DNA of 64,000 nucleotides from Ampullaceana balthica (GCA_944989445.1 CALYLW010000137.1:564134-628133), one strand, 5' to 3'. Positions 11,605 to 22,820 are shown, numbered from the stretch's first letter. Numbers and translations are program-made. The notes: a model not told the origin generated them from the letters alone.

Positions 11605-12800
11605 CAAGGTCCCTGACCCTATTGTTATGGAGATTGCTATAAATTAAAGCTCCCGTTTGAAGCTCTCATTTCTACTTTGACCTTTTTTGAGTTCTTTCAG
11701 AATGCTTTTAAAAAAATATTTGTGCCAGAAGCTTTCATTCGTGTCAAAGGGTCTTTTCATTGTTTTATTGTTTAAAAAAAAAGAAAAGATGAAACAATCT
11801 AAAATAATATTTTTAAAAAGTATAAATAAAAATTTATGAGGTAGAAATTTGTATGGGGTCTTCATACATAACGAGTTTCATCTCATAAGCCTTAGAGAAA
11901 ACAAGAAATAAAAACTCGAATGAGTATTTAAACGCAATTTCCAACAAGGAATTTCAGATTTTTTATCAAGGGAAATCATTCTAGATAAATTGAAAGTCTA
12001 TTCAAATAAGTAATTCTGAAACTGAACACAATATGACGTCATATCCCCCCGACGCTACATCACACCAAGAATGTGTCAATATAATGCGCACCGCGCAACA
12101 ATCTAACATAAGCATTCACAAAGCGGGAAAACCCATTAACTATCAATCTAGATTACATTAAAAGTAACTTCAAATCAATAATACTGAAATTAAACAAAAC
12201 AATAGCGTTAAAAATCTAAATCTTTTTAAAAGGTATTTATTACATTACTCTTTCAATGTGTGAAGCTGGTGAAGAGAGATAAGTCTCAATTCCAAATCAT
12301 TTGGGAATTAAGAAGAAATAAGTCTCTATTTCCAACACGAGTTGGGCACTATGTAGAGATATGTCCTATTCCAACACGAGTTTTGACATTATAAACTTAT
12401 AAAATATTCTGACAAATTCCCGATCCATTAATGGTCCCTCTCACAACACTCACTCAATTATCAACAATAATAAACCTCACCATACACCTCTACATACAGT
12501 TATCCCCAGCCCGAAAACATATTAACACAAAAGTGATCACATATAAACCATCCACAATCCATACCCGCCTAAAAAACCGCTCACAAATAATCACTTATAA
12601 TCCATCCATCTCACCCATTTATGTTGATACTTCTTACGTAATTATATGATATTTATTTCTTTTGTTAATTTATCTATATTGACTTCTCTATGGTTAAAGA
12701 TTTTGGTGGCTCGTGTAAACCAGTAGGCAGCGAAGAATGACCAGTGAGTTGACAGACCAACGATAGAAATAAAACCCGTTTATTGAAAGTTTAACAATAT
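11605..12800. other. AT-rich unique stretch
   Basis: AT-rich sequence without arrays or transposon ends. The perfect 14-bp palindrome ATATGACGTCATAT, containing a CRE-type TGACGTCA core, lies at 12031-12044. Around 12255-12390 words such as 'tccaa', 'cacgagtt' and 'gagataagtc' recur two or three times as a weak degenerate repeat. Confidence 0.4.
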
Positions 12801-12812
12801 ATTGTCCTAGAA

Positions 12813-12927
12813 CACAGGTTCACAATCTTTTTTCGGGCGGTGCCCCTTTTCATAAAAGCCAAGTGAAAAGGGCATTTTTAATAAGGTAATTTAAAAAGAC
12901 CCGTCACCTATAGATTGGGAAACCTTG
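12813..12927. mobile_element. hAT MITE, 115 bp
   Basis: The left end is CACAGGTTCACAATC; the reverse complement of the right end is CAAGGTTTCCCAATC. The flanks tcctagaa (12805-12812) and tcttagaa (12928-12935) match in 7 of 8 bases. The interior 'cgggcggtgcccctttt' is typical of a widespread hAT MITE. Confidence 0.7.
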
Positions 12928-12935
12928 TCTTAGAA

Positions 12936-13730
12936 TTATTTCACAATCATAAATAAGTCATTTGAAAAAAAAGAGATAATTTAAATAATTTCAACATATA
13001 AGTAGAGTTCAGATATATAGAGAGAAGCACAAAACAGTACGTTCAAAAAATTGCAATACGAAGAATTTTAGAAGTGCGCAATTGGAGTGATCAATATGAA
13101 AGCAACGAGTAAACATCAAAGTAAACATTGTAACAAACATACACAACTAAGCATTCGTTTTTATTGGAGGTGTCGCGTGCCCAGAATCTTTATCTGGGAA
13201 TCTCATCTCATCGTCTATATTTATAACAAATTTGAGCAGACGTATACTAGGAATTTCAGGGTAAAATCCACCCTCGTCCCGCCGTCCTAAGAGATCAAAT
13301 CGCTGCCTCTCGTTTTTTCATTGAATTACTGGAATTGTCAGTCAGAAAGATGTCAGTGGTCACAGCCACCTTGTTGCGTGACGCAATCATTACGTCACTT
13401 CCGTCTTTATCTTACGAGTAGACAATATAATATGAGGCAGTGACTTTCCGAACCATAACGTAATTACATAGAGTCCACTCCTATAATCCTTAAGCCCCCA
13501 AAACACACAGACACATAAATAATCGTACATAATTCACCCTCACTTCATCTGCTTCTATAGCCATAACCCAATGATGTGAACGTTTCCCTGGTTATCTTCA
13601 ACCACGAGAGAGCCAGCCACCTGAACGTTCAAGTTTCTTTCCAAGCCGCACGAGGCGAAGTTGAGAGATTTATTATTTACTGATTACTGCCTTGTGTTTC
13701 CTGTTCTCGTTGTATTTACGATTAATCATT
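12936..13730. other. Unique non-coding stretch
   Basis: Mixed unique DNA. A 67-codon ORF at 13087-13290 is not recognisable. No array, RNA gene or transposon end was found before the pentanucleotide repeat. Confidence 0.45.
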
Positions 13731-13735
13731 GAAAT

Positions 13736-13845
13736 TCTTATCTTATCTTATCTTATCTTATCTTATCTTATCTTATCTTATCTGTTACAGACGCTCCATC
13801 TATACAGAAGATTATTGCGTCCTACGCTTATCTATGGTTTGTGTT
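13736..13845 (-). mobile_element. SINE 3' end with (TCTTA)n tail, minus orientation
   Basis: The pentanucleotide run (tctta)n spans 13736-13783. It is followed by a segment at 13784-13825 that is the reverse complement of 14677-14718 at 40 of 42 positions. Read on the minus strand this is the end of a SINE body followed by its (taaga)n tail. The copy is 5'-truncated. Confidence 0.6.
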
Positions 13846-13916
13846 TAGTCCTACATTTTTATTAGATATTTAAAAGTTGATAAAGTGTTCGTTTTCCTGG
13901 TACTTACCATGCAGAT

Positions 13917-14050
13917 ACTGATTGAAATAGAGTGGCATTTACAAGATAATGTTTGAAATTGAGTATTTTTATCAGATAATTTTAGAAAATGAGTGGGATT
14001 TATCAGATAATGATTGGAATTAAATGGTATTTATCAGCTAATGATTGTAA
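13917..14050. repeat. Degenerate ~36-bp tandem repeat
   Basis: About 3.5 diverged copies built on 'gattgaaatt', 'gagtggtattt' and 'atcagataat'. It lies directly before the G-rich minisatellite. Confidence 0.6.
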
Positions 14051-14107
14051 GTAAAAGGATTTTCTCTATCCATGGTGCCATGCGGTGTGTCTTATTCTTT
14101 ATCGTGC

Positions 14108-14460
14108 AAAAGGGGGAGGGGGGGGCTAGAGACTGCTCTGTCAATATCAGGCTTGAGGGGGGGTGGGGCTAGAGACTGCTCTGTCAATATCAGGCTTGAG
14201 GGGGCGGGTGGGGCTAGAGACTGCTCTGTCAATATCAGGCTTGAGGGGGTGGGGGTGGGGCTAGAGACTGCTCTGTCATTATCATGCAGGCTTGAAGGGG
14301 GGGGGGCTAGAGACTGCTCTGTCAATATCAGGCTTGAAGGGGGGGGGCTAGAGACTGCTCTGTCAATATCAGGCTTGAGGGGGGGGGGCTAGAGACTGCT
14401 CTGTCAATATCAGCCTTGAGGGGGGGGGCTAGAGACTGCTCTGTCAATATCAGGCTTGGA
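14108..14460. repeat. G-run minisatellite, 8 copies of 40-47 bp
   Basis: Each unit has 'ctagagactgctctgtcaat' followed by 'atcaggcttga' and a run of 7-10 or more G, sometimes broken by T. Unit length varies only through the G-run. Copies start near 14128, 14169, 14213, 14259, 14307, 14347, 14388 and 14429. The plus strand can in principle form G-quadruplexes between neighbouring units. Confidence 0.93.
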
Positions 14461-14529
14461 GTAAAACTGTATAGAAGTTGTAGTGGAAAGTCGGTCTATG
14501 GTCAAAATGTATCAAGAATTTGTTCCCGG

Positions 14530-14745
14530 GGCGAAGGGTGTCCCTGAGTCCACCCAGCTCAGAACGGGCACCTGACGCTAGTTATTAGGGAAACAAAGGT
14601 GGTTGGGAATAGCGTGATCCCTCATGGCCGTGGCCTGGGAACGCTGCGTCACTTGCCGATACGCTCTTAGAAGAAGGTAGGACGCAATAATCTTCTGTAT
14701 AGAAGGAGGGTCTGTAACGGATACGACATAAGTTATAAGACAAGA
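14530..14745 (+). mobile_element. SINE fragment with conserved core and degenerate (TAAGA)n tail
   Basis: The core 'gagtccacccagctc', followed by 'gggcacctgac', matches a tRNA-derived SINE core that I recall from gastropod and other mollusc genomes. The body runs through 'gacgcaataatcttctgtat' to gtctgtaac. It ends in a decayed tail (cataag, ataagac, aagac) equivalent to the clean (tctta)n tail of the inverted copy at 13736. The tRNA-related head is missing or unrecognisable. Confidence 0.6.
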
Positions 14746-14749
14746 CGAC

Positions 14750-15955
14750 CGAATGTGGATCGACTAATCTCATCTCTATTTGTCGTTGCTGTTGTTCAGT
14801 GTGCATAAGCATACAGTGTCATTGCCATGCAGTGAGACCAGGATGAAACTATTCTGACCCCGGCAGCCACAGGTGTTATCACACAGCTCCACAACCCTCC
14901 CTCTCTCCCCCACCCCGTTCCTCTCACCCGGTCATAAACTCGTTTTTACTCCCCAAACCTCGTTATCATCTCAGGCACCATTCAATGGGACACATTCTAG
15001 AGTTATATGAGACAGTATCTCTTGCTGGCCAATAAAACTGTTCACTAAATCAGCCTTTTCCCCTTACAAGTTCAGGAGATTATTGCTGTAAAGCGGTCCC
15101 AGTCGTTATCATAAATCGTCCCCCCGTGATTCTCCTAATCTCCACTTGTACAAAGGTCAAGATACATAAAACTAGTTTAACTTCTCCATTTTTGTCTCTC
15201 ATTTTAAAAAAAATGAATTCCTTGTATTAAAACTCGAATGATTTCGAGATTTTAAACCCAACGGTTTTACCCTCGAGTATAAACTCGATGTCACCACGAC
15301 CTGACTTTAAAAAGAAGAAAAACAAAAGAAACAAAGTTGACTTAAAATTTTGAATTCGCCATTACCTCAATGAGAGTTGAACCCACTGGGGAGGGGGAAA
15401 AAATGACCATTATGTCTGAAACGGAGTGCGGAAAAACTGCAGCCCTCCAAGTTGTAATGGGCCCTACACTTCAACCAGGAGATTGTTGTCCGGCCCTCGA
15501 GAGTCGTAAATCTTCGCCCTCGTCCCCTCCTCGAGAGGAGTGCAGTCTGGGACGGGTTTACGAGTGAAATGTCCGACAACGTGAGACACGGCATCGTGTT
15601 TTATGTCGCTGTATTTACGACACCCGAGTCTGGCCCTTTAACAGCAAACTTAAGGAGCTTTTAAACGAGGGCGTGTTAAAAAACAAGAGAACCACTAAAT
15701 GATATGCCATGGCAAGGACATGATTCAGAGGGCTTTTAATTAAAAGGAAATAGGGCGATGAATCACAGAGTCGGGTACAGTGTCTCTGGTGGACAGGTAC
15801 AAATCTCGGCACATTCACACCATCACCAGGTTCACCCTAACCAAATAAATCTATACATTTACTGGGCGCAATGCATCAAATATGAGTAAAGCTGTTGATA
15901 CATGGAAACAGTTAGTGAAAGATTAGAACTATTGATGTCATGGAAAAACGAGGTA
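14750..15955. other. Unique non-coding stretch
   Basis: GC-balanced to AT-rich unique DNA. Opposite-strand ORFs at 15367-15594 (minus) and 15370-15567 (plus) overlap almost fully and are probably chance. No element was seen. Confidence 0.45.
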
Positions 15956-15961
15956 TGTGTA

Positions 15962-16446
15962 GTAACCCGGTACAATGTAACATGGAATATGTTGAATAAC
16001 CTGGTGCAATATAACATGGAATATGTTTAATAACCTGGTGCAATTTAACATGGGCTATGTATAATATAACCTGGCGCAATATAACAAGGAATATGTTGAA
16101 TAACCTGGTGCAATATAACATGGAATATGTTGAATAACCTGGTGCAATATAACATGGAATATGTTGAATAACCTGGTGCAATATAACATGGAATATGTTG
16201 AATAACCTGGTGCAATATAACATGGAATATGTTGAATAACCTGGTGCAATATAACATGGAATATGTTGAATAACCTGGTGCAATATAACATGGAATATGT
16301 TGAATAACCTGGTGCAATATAACATGGAATATGTTGAATAACCTGGTGCAATATAACATGGAATATGTTGAATAACCTGGTGCAATATAACATGGAATAT
16401 GTTTAATAACCTGGCGCAATATAACATGGAATATGTTTAATAACAT
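15962..16446. repeat. 34-bp minisatellite array, about 14 copies
   Basis: The unit runs 'aacctggtgcaatataacat' then 'ggaatatgttgaat'. The inner copies (16090-16390) are nearly identical and the outer ones diverged, the usual sign of recent central expansion. Three minus-frame ORFs of 112-171 codons are artefacts. Confidence 0.95.
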
Positions 16447-16449
16447 TAC

Positions 16450-17150
16450 AGTGTAACGGGGAATATCTACCTGTAAAATGTATCAATGGTCGTGTTATAA
16501 TGAATTATTTTTTTTACAATGGGTCAGTGAAAATGCACAAGTACCTGATACTGTAGATCTATAGATATTCGCAAGTAACATGTATACTGTGGCTAAATAA
16601 GCATTTCCAAGTTCTCAGTGCTATCGGCTATCAGTTACTATGACAACTTCTCTCTCACCAGCACAAGGGCTGGAGCAGCAAGATCTTTCCGACAACACAG
16701 GGGCATCAAGGGCACCGAGTGACAAATTAGTTTCAGTAGTCGGGCACTAGATGATGGACGCGAGTGTCACGGGGGTCGGGGCATCGAGGTCTTGTATTGA
16801 AAGGTACGGTGTGTTATCTAGACATATCACTTTCAAGGGGGGCCCCGAGGGTGCGATAACCGAGTTGACAAGCTGTCAAAGGAGCGAAGATAACTTGTCC
16901 GAAACGCTGATAATGATTATCTCCTCCTTGTCCACGGGCTCGCCGCTAGAGATGTTCATTGCAAGGGGGGTTTCGTTACCGCGCGATGAGGGGCGCGCGG
17001 GGGGTGGGGTCGAAACGGGGACTAGAGTCGATTAACGAGGATAGAGCGAGGGCTAGATGTGATAGATGCTTTAAATCAACGTTAATAAACTTTCATATCG
17101 ATGTCATGGCGGAGGGGGGATGTTGTGTGACCGAGGCCGTGTAGATGGAG
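16450..17150. other. Unique non-coding stretch
   Basis: Unique sequence. Two overlapping plus ORFs (16751-17035, 16959-17144) run into G-rich low-complexity DNA and are not recognisable. Confidence 0.4.
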
Positions 17151-17240
17151 TGGAGAAATACGGCTGGGGAGAGGAGGAATACGGGTGGGTAGAGGAGTAA
17201 TACGGGTGGGGGGAGGAGGAATACGGTTGGGGAGACGATT
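17149..17240. repeat. Short ~21-bp repeat, about 4 copies
   Basis: Units of 'gaggaggaatacgggtggg' type in tandem. Confidence 0.7.
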
Positions 17241-17419
17241 AGTGAGACTCAGGATGAGAGTATTGGAAGACTGATGCATAACAAGTGTGAAGGGTTTCAA
17301 TAAAAGCCTTTAGTCTATCAATGCAGTTGATCTAAAATAACGAGTTATATACACAAAGATAAATGCCACGAGATGCAATGATTATTTTGGGATTCTTTGA
17401 GAACTGAGGATGGAGTAAA

Positions 17420-17830
17420 TCTTTCAGAGTTGGGGAAGGAAGGACGGAAAGGAGAATGAAAGGTATAAACCAAGAAAGGGATAAGGAGATAAGAATGAAA
17501 AGAGAGAGTTAAAGTGGGAGAGTTTGAGGGAGGAGGTTGTGAGAGTGCATAACAGACCAGAGGTCAAGATTAGAGAAAGAGAGAGCGCGTGTGAGAGGGA
17601 GGGAGAGCAAATGTGTGTGTATGTAGAAACAAAAGAGTGAGAGAGAGAGAGACAGTCAAATCGGAAAAGAAAGTTGGGTAAGAAAGGATGGAGTTGGAGA
17701 GAAAAACAACAACAACAGAATAGATTGAGAATAGAAATGCAAGGCCGGTGTGAGATGTGTTTGAGATCGGAAAAAGAGGTGAGGAGGAGAGACAGATGGG
17801 GTAGAAAGACGATAGGGAGTGGTGGCATGA
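17420..17830. repeat. Purine-rich low-complexity tract
   Basis: The plus strand is rich in GA and GGA words, with (GA)n at 17638-17654. The opposite strand is open (79-134 codons) because of the composition, not because of a gene. Confidence 0.7.
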
Positions 17831-17921
17831 TAGAGGATGGATAGAAATAACGAAAGATCAGGTCTATATGAGGTGCACGACCTTCTTGTACTCACTGAAT
17901 GTTCATTTCCTCGGTTGTATT

Positions 17922-18054
17922 TATTATTGTTTGTTGTTATTGTTTGTTGTTATTGTTTGTTGTTATTGTTTGTTGTTATTGTTTGTTGTTATTGTTTGTT
18001 GTTATTGTTTGTTGTTATTGTTTGTTATTATTGTTTGTTATTATTGTTTGTTAT
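17922..18054. repeat. 13-bp array, about 10 copies
   Basis: Unit 'attgtttgttgtt', becoming 'attgtttgtta' at the right edge. It directly abuts the 5' end of the interspersed element at 18057. Confidence 0.93.
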
Positions 18055-18056
18055 TT

Positions 18057-18576
18057 TAAAATCCTTTATATTAACTCGAGGCGTCGGAATGTTTGCTGGC
18101 TTGCTTGTCGAAAAAAAACTTTGGATCGATTTTTAACCCACTTCCTCGTATGCTAGCGAGCTGAAATTTTGCAGGCAGACTCGTTCCGACGATAAACATG
18201 ATGTATCGAAATTTCAGACTGCACTGTAAATAAATTAATGAATTTTTAGATCGTTTCTATTTATCTCTATGTAGCATGTTAATTTTTGTGCTAGAGTGTC
18301 GCTGTGCATATTATATTGAACAAACGTTTTAATACTTTCCTGTCGCACGGTGCGTATTATATTGACGCTACTTCTTAAAAATATATTGCTGATCTGTAAA
18401 TGTTTATGATAATCTGTCAAGTGGTGCGCATTATAATAAACAAGTTTTAAGAGACATAACTAAAATGTTGGATTTTTGGATTGTCGTGCGCTGCGTATTA
18501 TAATGAACATTCTTTTAGTCATGTCTCGTACATAAAGGATTTATAGTAAAAAAACTTTGTTTTTTTTCCGTTTAAA
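18057..18576 (+). mobile_element. HINE/Helentron-like interspersed element, copy A
   Basis: The 5' block reads 'aaatcctttatattaactcg' and the 3' block carries its inverted core 'ataaaggattta' at 18532-18543. A stem-loop follows at once (gtaaaaaaac, ttt, gtttttttt). Four internal repeats of 'gcgtattatattgaac' type lie between. Subterminal inverted repeats plus a 3' stem-loop and no terminal inverted repeats fit the non-autonomous Helentron-associated (HINE/DINE-1-like) design. There is no coding capacity. Copies B-D in this window share all these blocks. Confidence 0.7.
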
Positions 18577-18579
18577 AAA

Positions 18580-19838
18580 ATAAAAAATTCTCTTAACTTT
18601 GTTACAAGAATGAGTTAACTGATTTTAGTGAAAGTTTCACCCACTCGAATTGACTCTGAAGATATTCATTTTGTTTATACAATTTTCGAAATTCTCCAAT
18701 GCATTGATCCTTGGATTTCGGAGCCTGGACATTACACTCGAACATGAGGACATGTGCAGGGCTTGAAGGGGCAGTACCCCCTGTGCACTAAACCACGAAT
18801 GACATCGGCTTATCCAATTATGTGAATACTGTTATTCTTCCCGTCCGTCTGTAGTCTGTGCTGCATGCTGGAAATCGAAAATTATGAAGGGTTCACACGA
18901 GTTGAATGCAGTGAATGTATCGCGGTCTCATGCATCAGGAATTTGTCACTAGATCTATATTTTATTCTGTCATAAATAGATCAATAGTTTTTTTCATATA
19001 TTAATTTTGATTACTGGTCAATATAACGCGTATTATAATTTATTGATATACTGGGGCATACAAGGGGGATGGGGCTAAGAAGAGTATGGCAGATATACCG
19101 CAGACGATAAATTAGTTTGCGGCAGATCCCTGGTCAAGGGTTCCACAATAAATTCTAAACCACGGGTGTTGCTATGGCCCGGTTACGCGACTCTTCGTGA
19201 GTTGCCGCTCTCGAGCTATCCTCGGTATCGTGTCGGCCATTCGAAGTCAAAACACTCAGCACTTGAGTCGATAACGAGTTATCCCTTTGATTGCGTTGGT
19301 TAACAAAACTCTCGATGGGCTGCCCCACACGACTTTCAATCTTGTCTCAATTAGTTATTATAGATAACCGGCTGTCACTTCAGCAACAGCACACAATTTA
19401 TCAGCAGGAAACCTCTCCCCCCCCCCACCGGCCCGATAGTCCAAATCTCGCCAAAGCTCGTCAAAAATCCACAGAAAATTACTTCCCTTTGTGCCTCGTG
19501 TCCCCTACCATACGTCTATGTCGCGCTGTCAAGCCAATAAATAGGTTTACACCGTTTTAGTTTTAAATTGTCCAAAACGTCAGCGTAAAGTCTCCCGTAA
19601 TCTCTTCCCGAGGATTTTGTGTAATGACTCTGCGAGGACAGGCCTCAAAGGGTTAATATTCAACCCGACAGCAAAATGATAAAATCTTCCAGATTTTAAT
19701 ACCAAACGAGCTAAAGTGTTGTTATTTTTTCTCTTCAATTTTGAATTAAAAAAAAACAAAAACATTTTTATACATATATGAGACACAACAGGTGCTTCGA
19801 AAGAACAGACGTCAAAATTAAATGGGCTGTACATTGTA
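18580..19838. other. Unique non-coding stretch
   Basis: AT-rich then mixed sequence. At about 19025-19050 'gcgtattataatttattg' resembles the internal repeat of the HINE-like element but is isolated. The ORFs here show no recognisable domain. Confidence 0.4.
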
Positions 19839-19846
19839 TTTTAGAC

Positions 19847-20031
19847 CAGTGCTTCTCAAAGTGGTGGTCCGCGGACCTGTGCCGGTCCGTGGGCCATCCG
19901 CCGCCGGTCCGCAGAAATTATCAAAATAAGATAGAAAAAATTGTCATTGCAGGGGAATTAGTGCAACGGTCCCTAGTGGAATGGAAAAAATTCCTTCCGG
20001 TCCTCCATACTAAAAAGTTTGAGAAGCACTG
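19847..20031. mobile_element. hAT MITE, 185 bp, exact 8-bp TSD
   Basis: The left end is CAGTGCTTCTCAAAGTGG; the right end is AAAGTTTGAGAAGCACTG. The duplication ttttagac is exact at 19839-19846 and 20032-20039. The interior contains the 'ggtccgtgggcc' palindromic block, shared in inverted form with the element at 60994. Confidence 0.92.
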
Positions 20032-20204
20032 TTTTAGACCACGAGTTTTCTGTCTTTGGATTACGTTTCAGGATATAAATGCAGACGTCCAGACACTAAT
20101 ACCCCAAATGGGAATACACATACATTACCCTAATTTGAATCCAGTTCACCCATAATGAGTATTACTACAGTGCACTGCTGTGATATTTCCCATTTTTAAT
20201 CCTT

Positions 20205-20575
20205 TTAAGACTCTACTGTTGTTCTACACAAGAGTTTACTGTTGTTCTACAAAAGACTTTACTGAAATTAATGTTGTTCTACATACAACTTTACTGTTGT
20301 TCTACACAAGACTTTACTGTTGTTCTACATCAGAATTTACTGTTGTTCTACAACAGACTTTACTGTTGCTCCATACAAGACCTTACTGTTGTTCTACAAA
20401 AGACTTTACTGTAATTCTACACAAGACTTTACTGTTGTTCTACACAAGACTTTACTGTTGTTCTACACCAGACTTTACTGTTGTTCTACAACAGACTTAA
20501 ATGTTATTCTGCACAAGAATTTACTGTTGTTCTACACTAGACTTTACTGTTGTTATGCACAAGACTTTAATGTCT
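20205..20575. repeat. 23-bp minisatellite array, about 16 copies
   Basis: Units built on 'tttactgttgttctacacaa' plus gac. Variants include acatcag, acaacag and acaaaag. Two plus-frame ORFs (88 and 106 codons) are artefacts. Confidence 0.93.
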
Positions 20576-20579
20576 TCTA

Positions 20580-21030
20580 TAGTTAATATTTAATAACCTG
20601 CTTCCTAAAAGAAGAAAAAAGTCATTTTAAATTGGGATTTTTCAAATCTGCATTATCCCTTCAGCCCCCAAGTTTTCACAACCCCATTGCGCGCTAACAA
20701 CTCGACCACTCGACCTTCATTTCCAGGACGCATGAGACTCCATTTGTTTATGACTCAATGAATCATGAACTTTAAAACCTCCTCCCAACCCCATTCCACC
20801 TCCTCCCGTTCCTACTAAAAATTGCCAGAGTGCTTGCTCCTGCATTACCTCCCCTTCCGTAATCCACGTACCTATATATGAATAATTAAACGCAAGGAAG
20901 ATAATAAACAATTTCCCCAGATAACTCTCCCTTTAAATCAAACACAGTAATTGCCCAGCCGCCCCGCCCCAAACCATTTTTTTCCCGCGAGAGCTTTGGA
21001 GGACTTGAGTTTCCTCCCCTCACCCCCGCC
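20580..21030. other. Unique stretch, pyrimidine-rich in its right half
   Basis: No element or gene found. C-rich runs at about 20940-21050 account for the low complexity. Confidence 0.4.
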
Positions 21031-21039
21031 CCCACCCCA

Positions 21040-21325
21040 TCCCTTGTCTCAGTGTGACAGTGTCACAGGGCCCGCGAGGACCTGGCGATGTCATAAATAG
21101 GATTCCGAGTCGAGTTCTTTCTTTTCAAAAGTAATTGCGCGAGGAATTTACGAGTGTCAGGGCCCGTGTTCCGGTGTTCTGCTGGAGATCAGCGCTTGTA
21201 ATGCCATCCAAGTAGGTTTTAGCAGGCCATATTTTACCGGCCGGGATTGGCCTTCGGGGATTAGGTGGCCGCGGGAACAGGGGTCTGGCCATAAATAAAG
21301 GGATTGTCACGACACCACGTGACTG
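21040..21325. promoter_or_regulatory. GC-balanced unique block, possible regulatory element
   Basis: This block stands out from its AT-rich and repetitive surroundings. It contains the hairpin GTGACAGTGTCAC at about 21054-21066, 'catatttta' and 'ccataaataaagg' (MEF2- or TATA-like), and several non-repetitive GC-rich words. It is called only on composition and motif density. Confidence 0.2.
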
Positions 21326-21365
21326 CCTCTGGTTTAATGTTGACGCTGCGTGGGCTTGTTTATCG

Positions 21366-21655
21366 CGTTGTACCGCCTATCGTTTTTATTGTCTTGTACA
21401 GACTATCATGTTTATCGTTTTGTACTCACAATCATGTTTATCGCCACGTACCACCTATTGTGTTTATCGTCTTGTACCGACTATCATGTTTATTGTCTGT
21501 ACAGACTATCATGTTTATTGTCTAGTACAGACTATCATGTTTATTGTCTTGTACCGACTATCATGTTTATCGTCTTGTACCGACTATCATGTTTATTGTC
21601 TAGTACAGACTATCATGTTAACTTTGTTGTTTCGACCATTCATGATGATTACCTT
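21366..21655. repeat. 26-bp minisatellite array, about 11 copies
   Basis: Units built on 'tatcatgtttattgtcttgt' plus accgac. One unit near 21490 is shortened by 2 bp, which shifts the frame of the artefactual plus-strand ORFs. Confidence 0.93.
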
Positions 21656-21675
21656 GTACCTGCAATTATATATTA

Positions 21676-21885
21676 CAGGGGTGGCCAGACTTTTAGTAAC
21701 TGAGAGCCATTTAAAAATATTTTAAAAATTGTTGAGAGCCGCATTCGAGTACTATGGGTCTTTACGACTGGCTTGGAGATCTTCAAGTAATCCTTGTCAC
21801 ATATCTTTCATTGATTGTATGCTAGCCGCAAAGTGAATACAGAAGAGCAACATGCGGCTCGCCAGCCCCGGTTTGGCCACCGTCG
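21676..21885. mobile_element. hAT MITE, 210 bp
   Basis: The left end is CAGGGGTGGCCAGAC; the reverse complement of the right end is CGACGGTGGCCAAAC. The subterminal 'gagagccgcat' on the left pairs with 'atgcggctc' on the right. The flanks atatatta (21668-21675) and atatgtta (21886-21893) agree in 7 of 8 positions. Confidence 0.85.
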
Positions 21886-22046
21886 ATATGTTAGCTCATT
21901 TTCACTATTCAACAACGTATATGAGCTCAAATTTCTGAACCGTGTAATGAAAATGAAGGCCATGACATTGTGGATCATACCGCCCGTAGGTACAGGAGGA
22001 AGCCGGGAAGCTCAGTGAGACTCAACGTCAAACAATCGGTCATTAG

Positions 22047-22485
22047 TCTGCTGTGTACGCCTGTAGATGTCTGCTGTGTACGCCTGTAAATGTCTGCTGT
22101 TGATGCTTGTAAATGTCTGCTATGTACGCTTGTAGATGTCTGCTGAGTACGCCTGTAAATGTCTGCTGTGTACGCCTGTAGATGTCTGCTGAGTACGCCT
22201 GTAAATGTCTGCTGTGTACGCCTGTAGATGTCTGCTGTGTACGCCTGTAGATGTCTGCTGTGTACGCCTGTAGATATCTGCTGTGTACGCCTGTAAATGT
22301 CTGCTGTGTACGCCTGTAGATGTATGCTGTGTACGCCTGTAGATGTCTGCTGTGTATGCCTGTAGATGTCTGCTGTGTACGCCTGTAGATGTCTGCTGTG
22401 TACGCCTGTAAATGTCTGCTGTGTTTCCCGTGTACGCCTTTAAATGTCTGCTGTTGATGCTTGTAAATGTCTGCTGTGTACGCTT
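22047..22485. repeat. 23-bp minisatellite array, about 19 copies
   Basis: Units of 'tgtctgctgtgtacgcctgt' plus aga or aaa. The end copies read ttgatgcttgtaaa. The minus ORF of 158 codons is an artefact. Confidence 0.94.
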
Positions 22486-22730
22486 GGAAAAGTATGTTGT
22501 TTTAGTGAGTACAGCTAAATCCAGAGCCCAGCAGGGAATCAAATTTTCTCCTGTTATTTTACGACCGCTATTACGAACTCCTTGCGCAATTGACACGGGA
22601 AATTTATGAGTTGAACTCCGTCGTCATAACTTGAGACCCGCAAAAATAAAATAATTTTTAAAAAATCGTTTCTTAGTTAGTATGACTAGAGACATAGATT
22701 TGACATGCAACACTTTCCCTCCAACAAGCT

Positions 22731-22820
22731 TTAATCATCCATTTACTCGGCTGTCATTAAATATGGAAAACATTCCAGCCGGTAATTAGTTTCGCATAAA
22801 TAATTAGCCGTGCAATCAGA
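22731..22820. promoter_or_regulatory. Homeodomain/TEAD-type motif cluster, possible enhancer
   Basis: Within 90 bp are CTGTCATTAAA (TALE plus homeodomain type, 22751-22761), a TEAD-type CATTCCA (22771-22777) and two TAATTAG sites (22783-22789 and 22801-22807), with further ATTA cores. Such density is typical of developmental enhancers. This is inferred from motifs only. Confidence 0.3.

Noticed and set aside
13784..14718. 931-bp DNA transposon with 42-bp terminal inverted repeats
   Set aside because: The (tctta)n tail lies outside one end and its decayed equivalent outside the other, which fits two SINE tails better. No target duplication was found.
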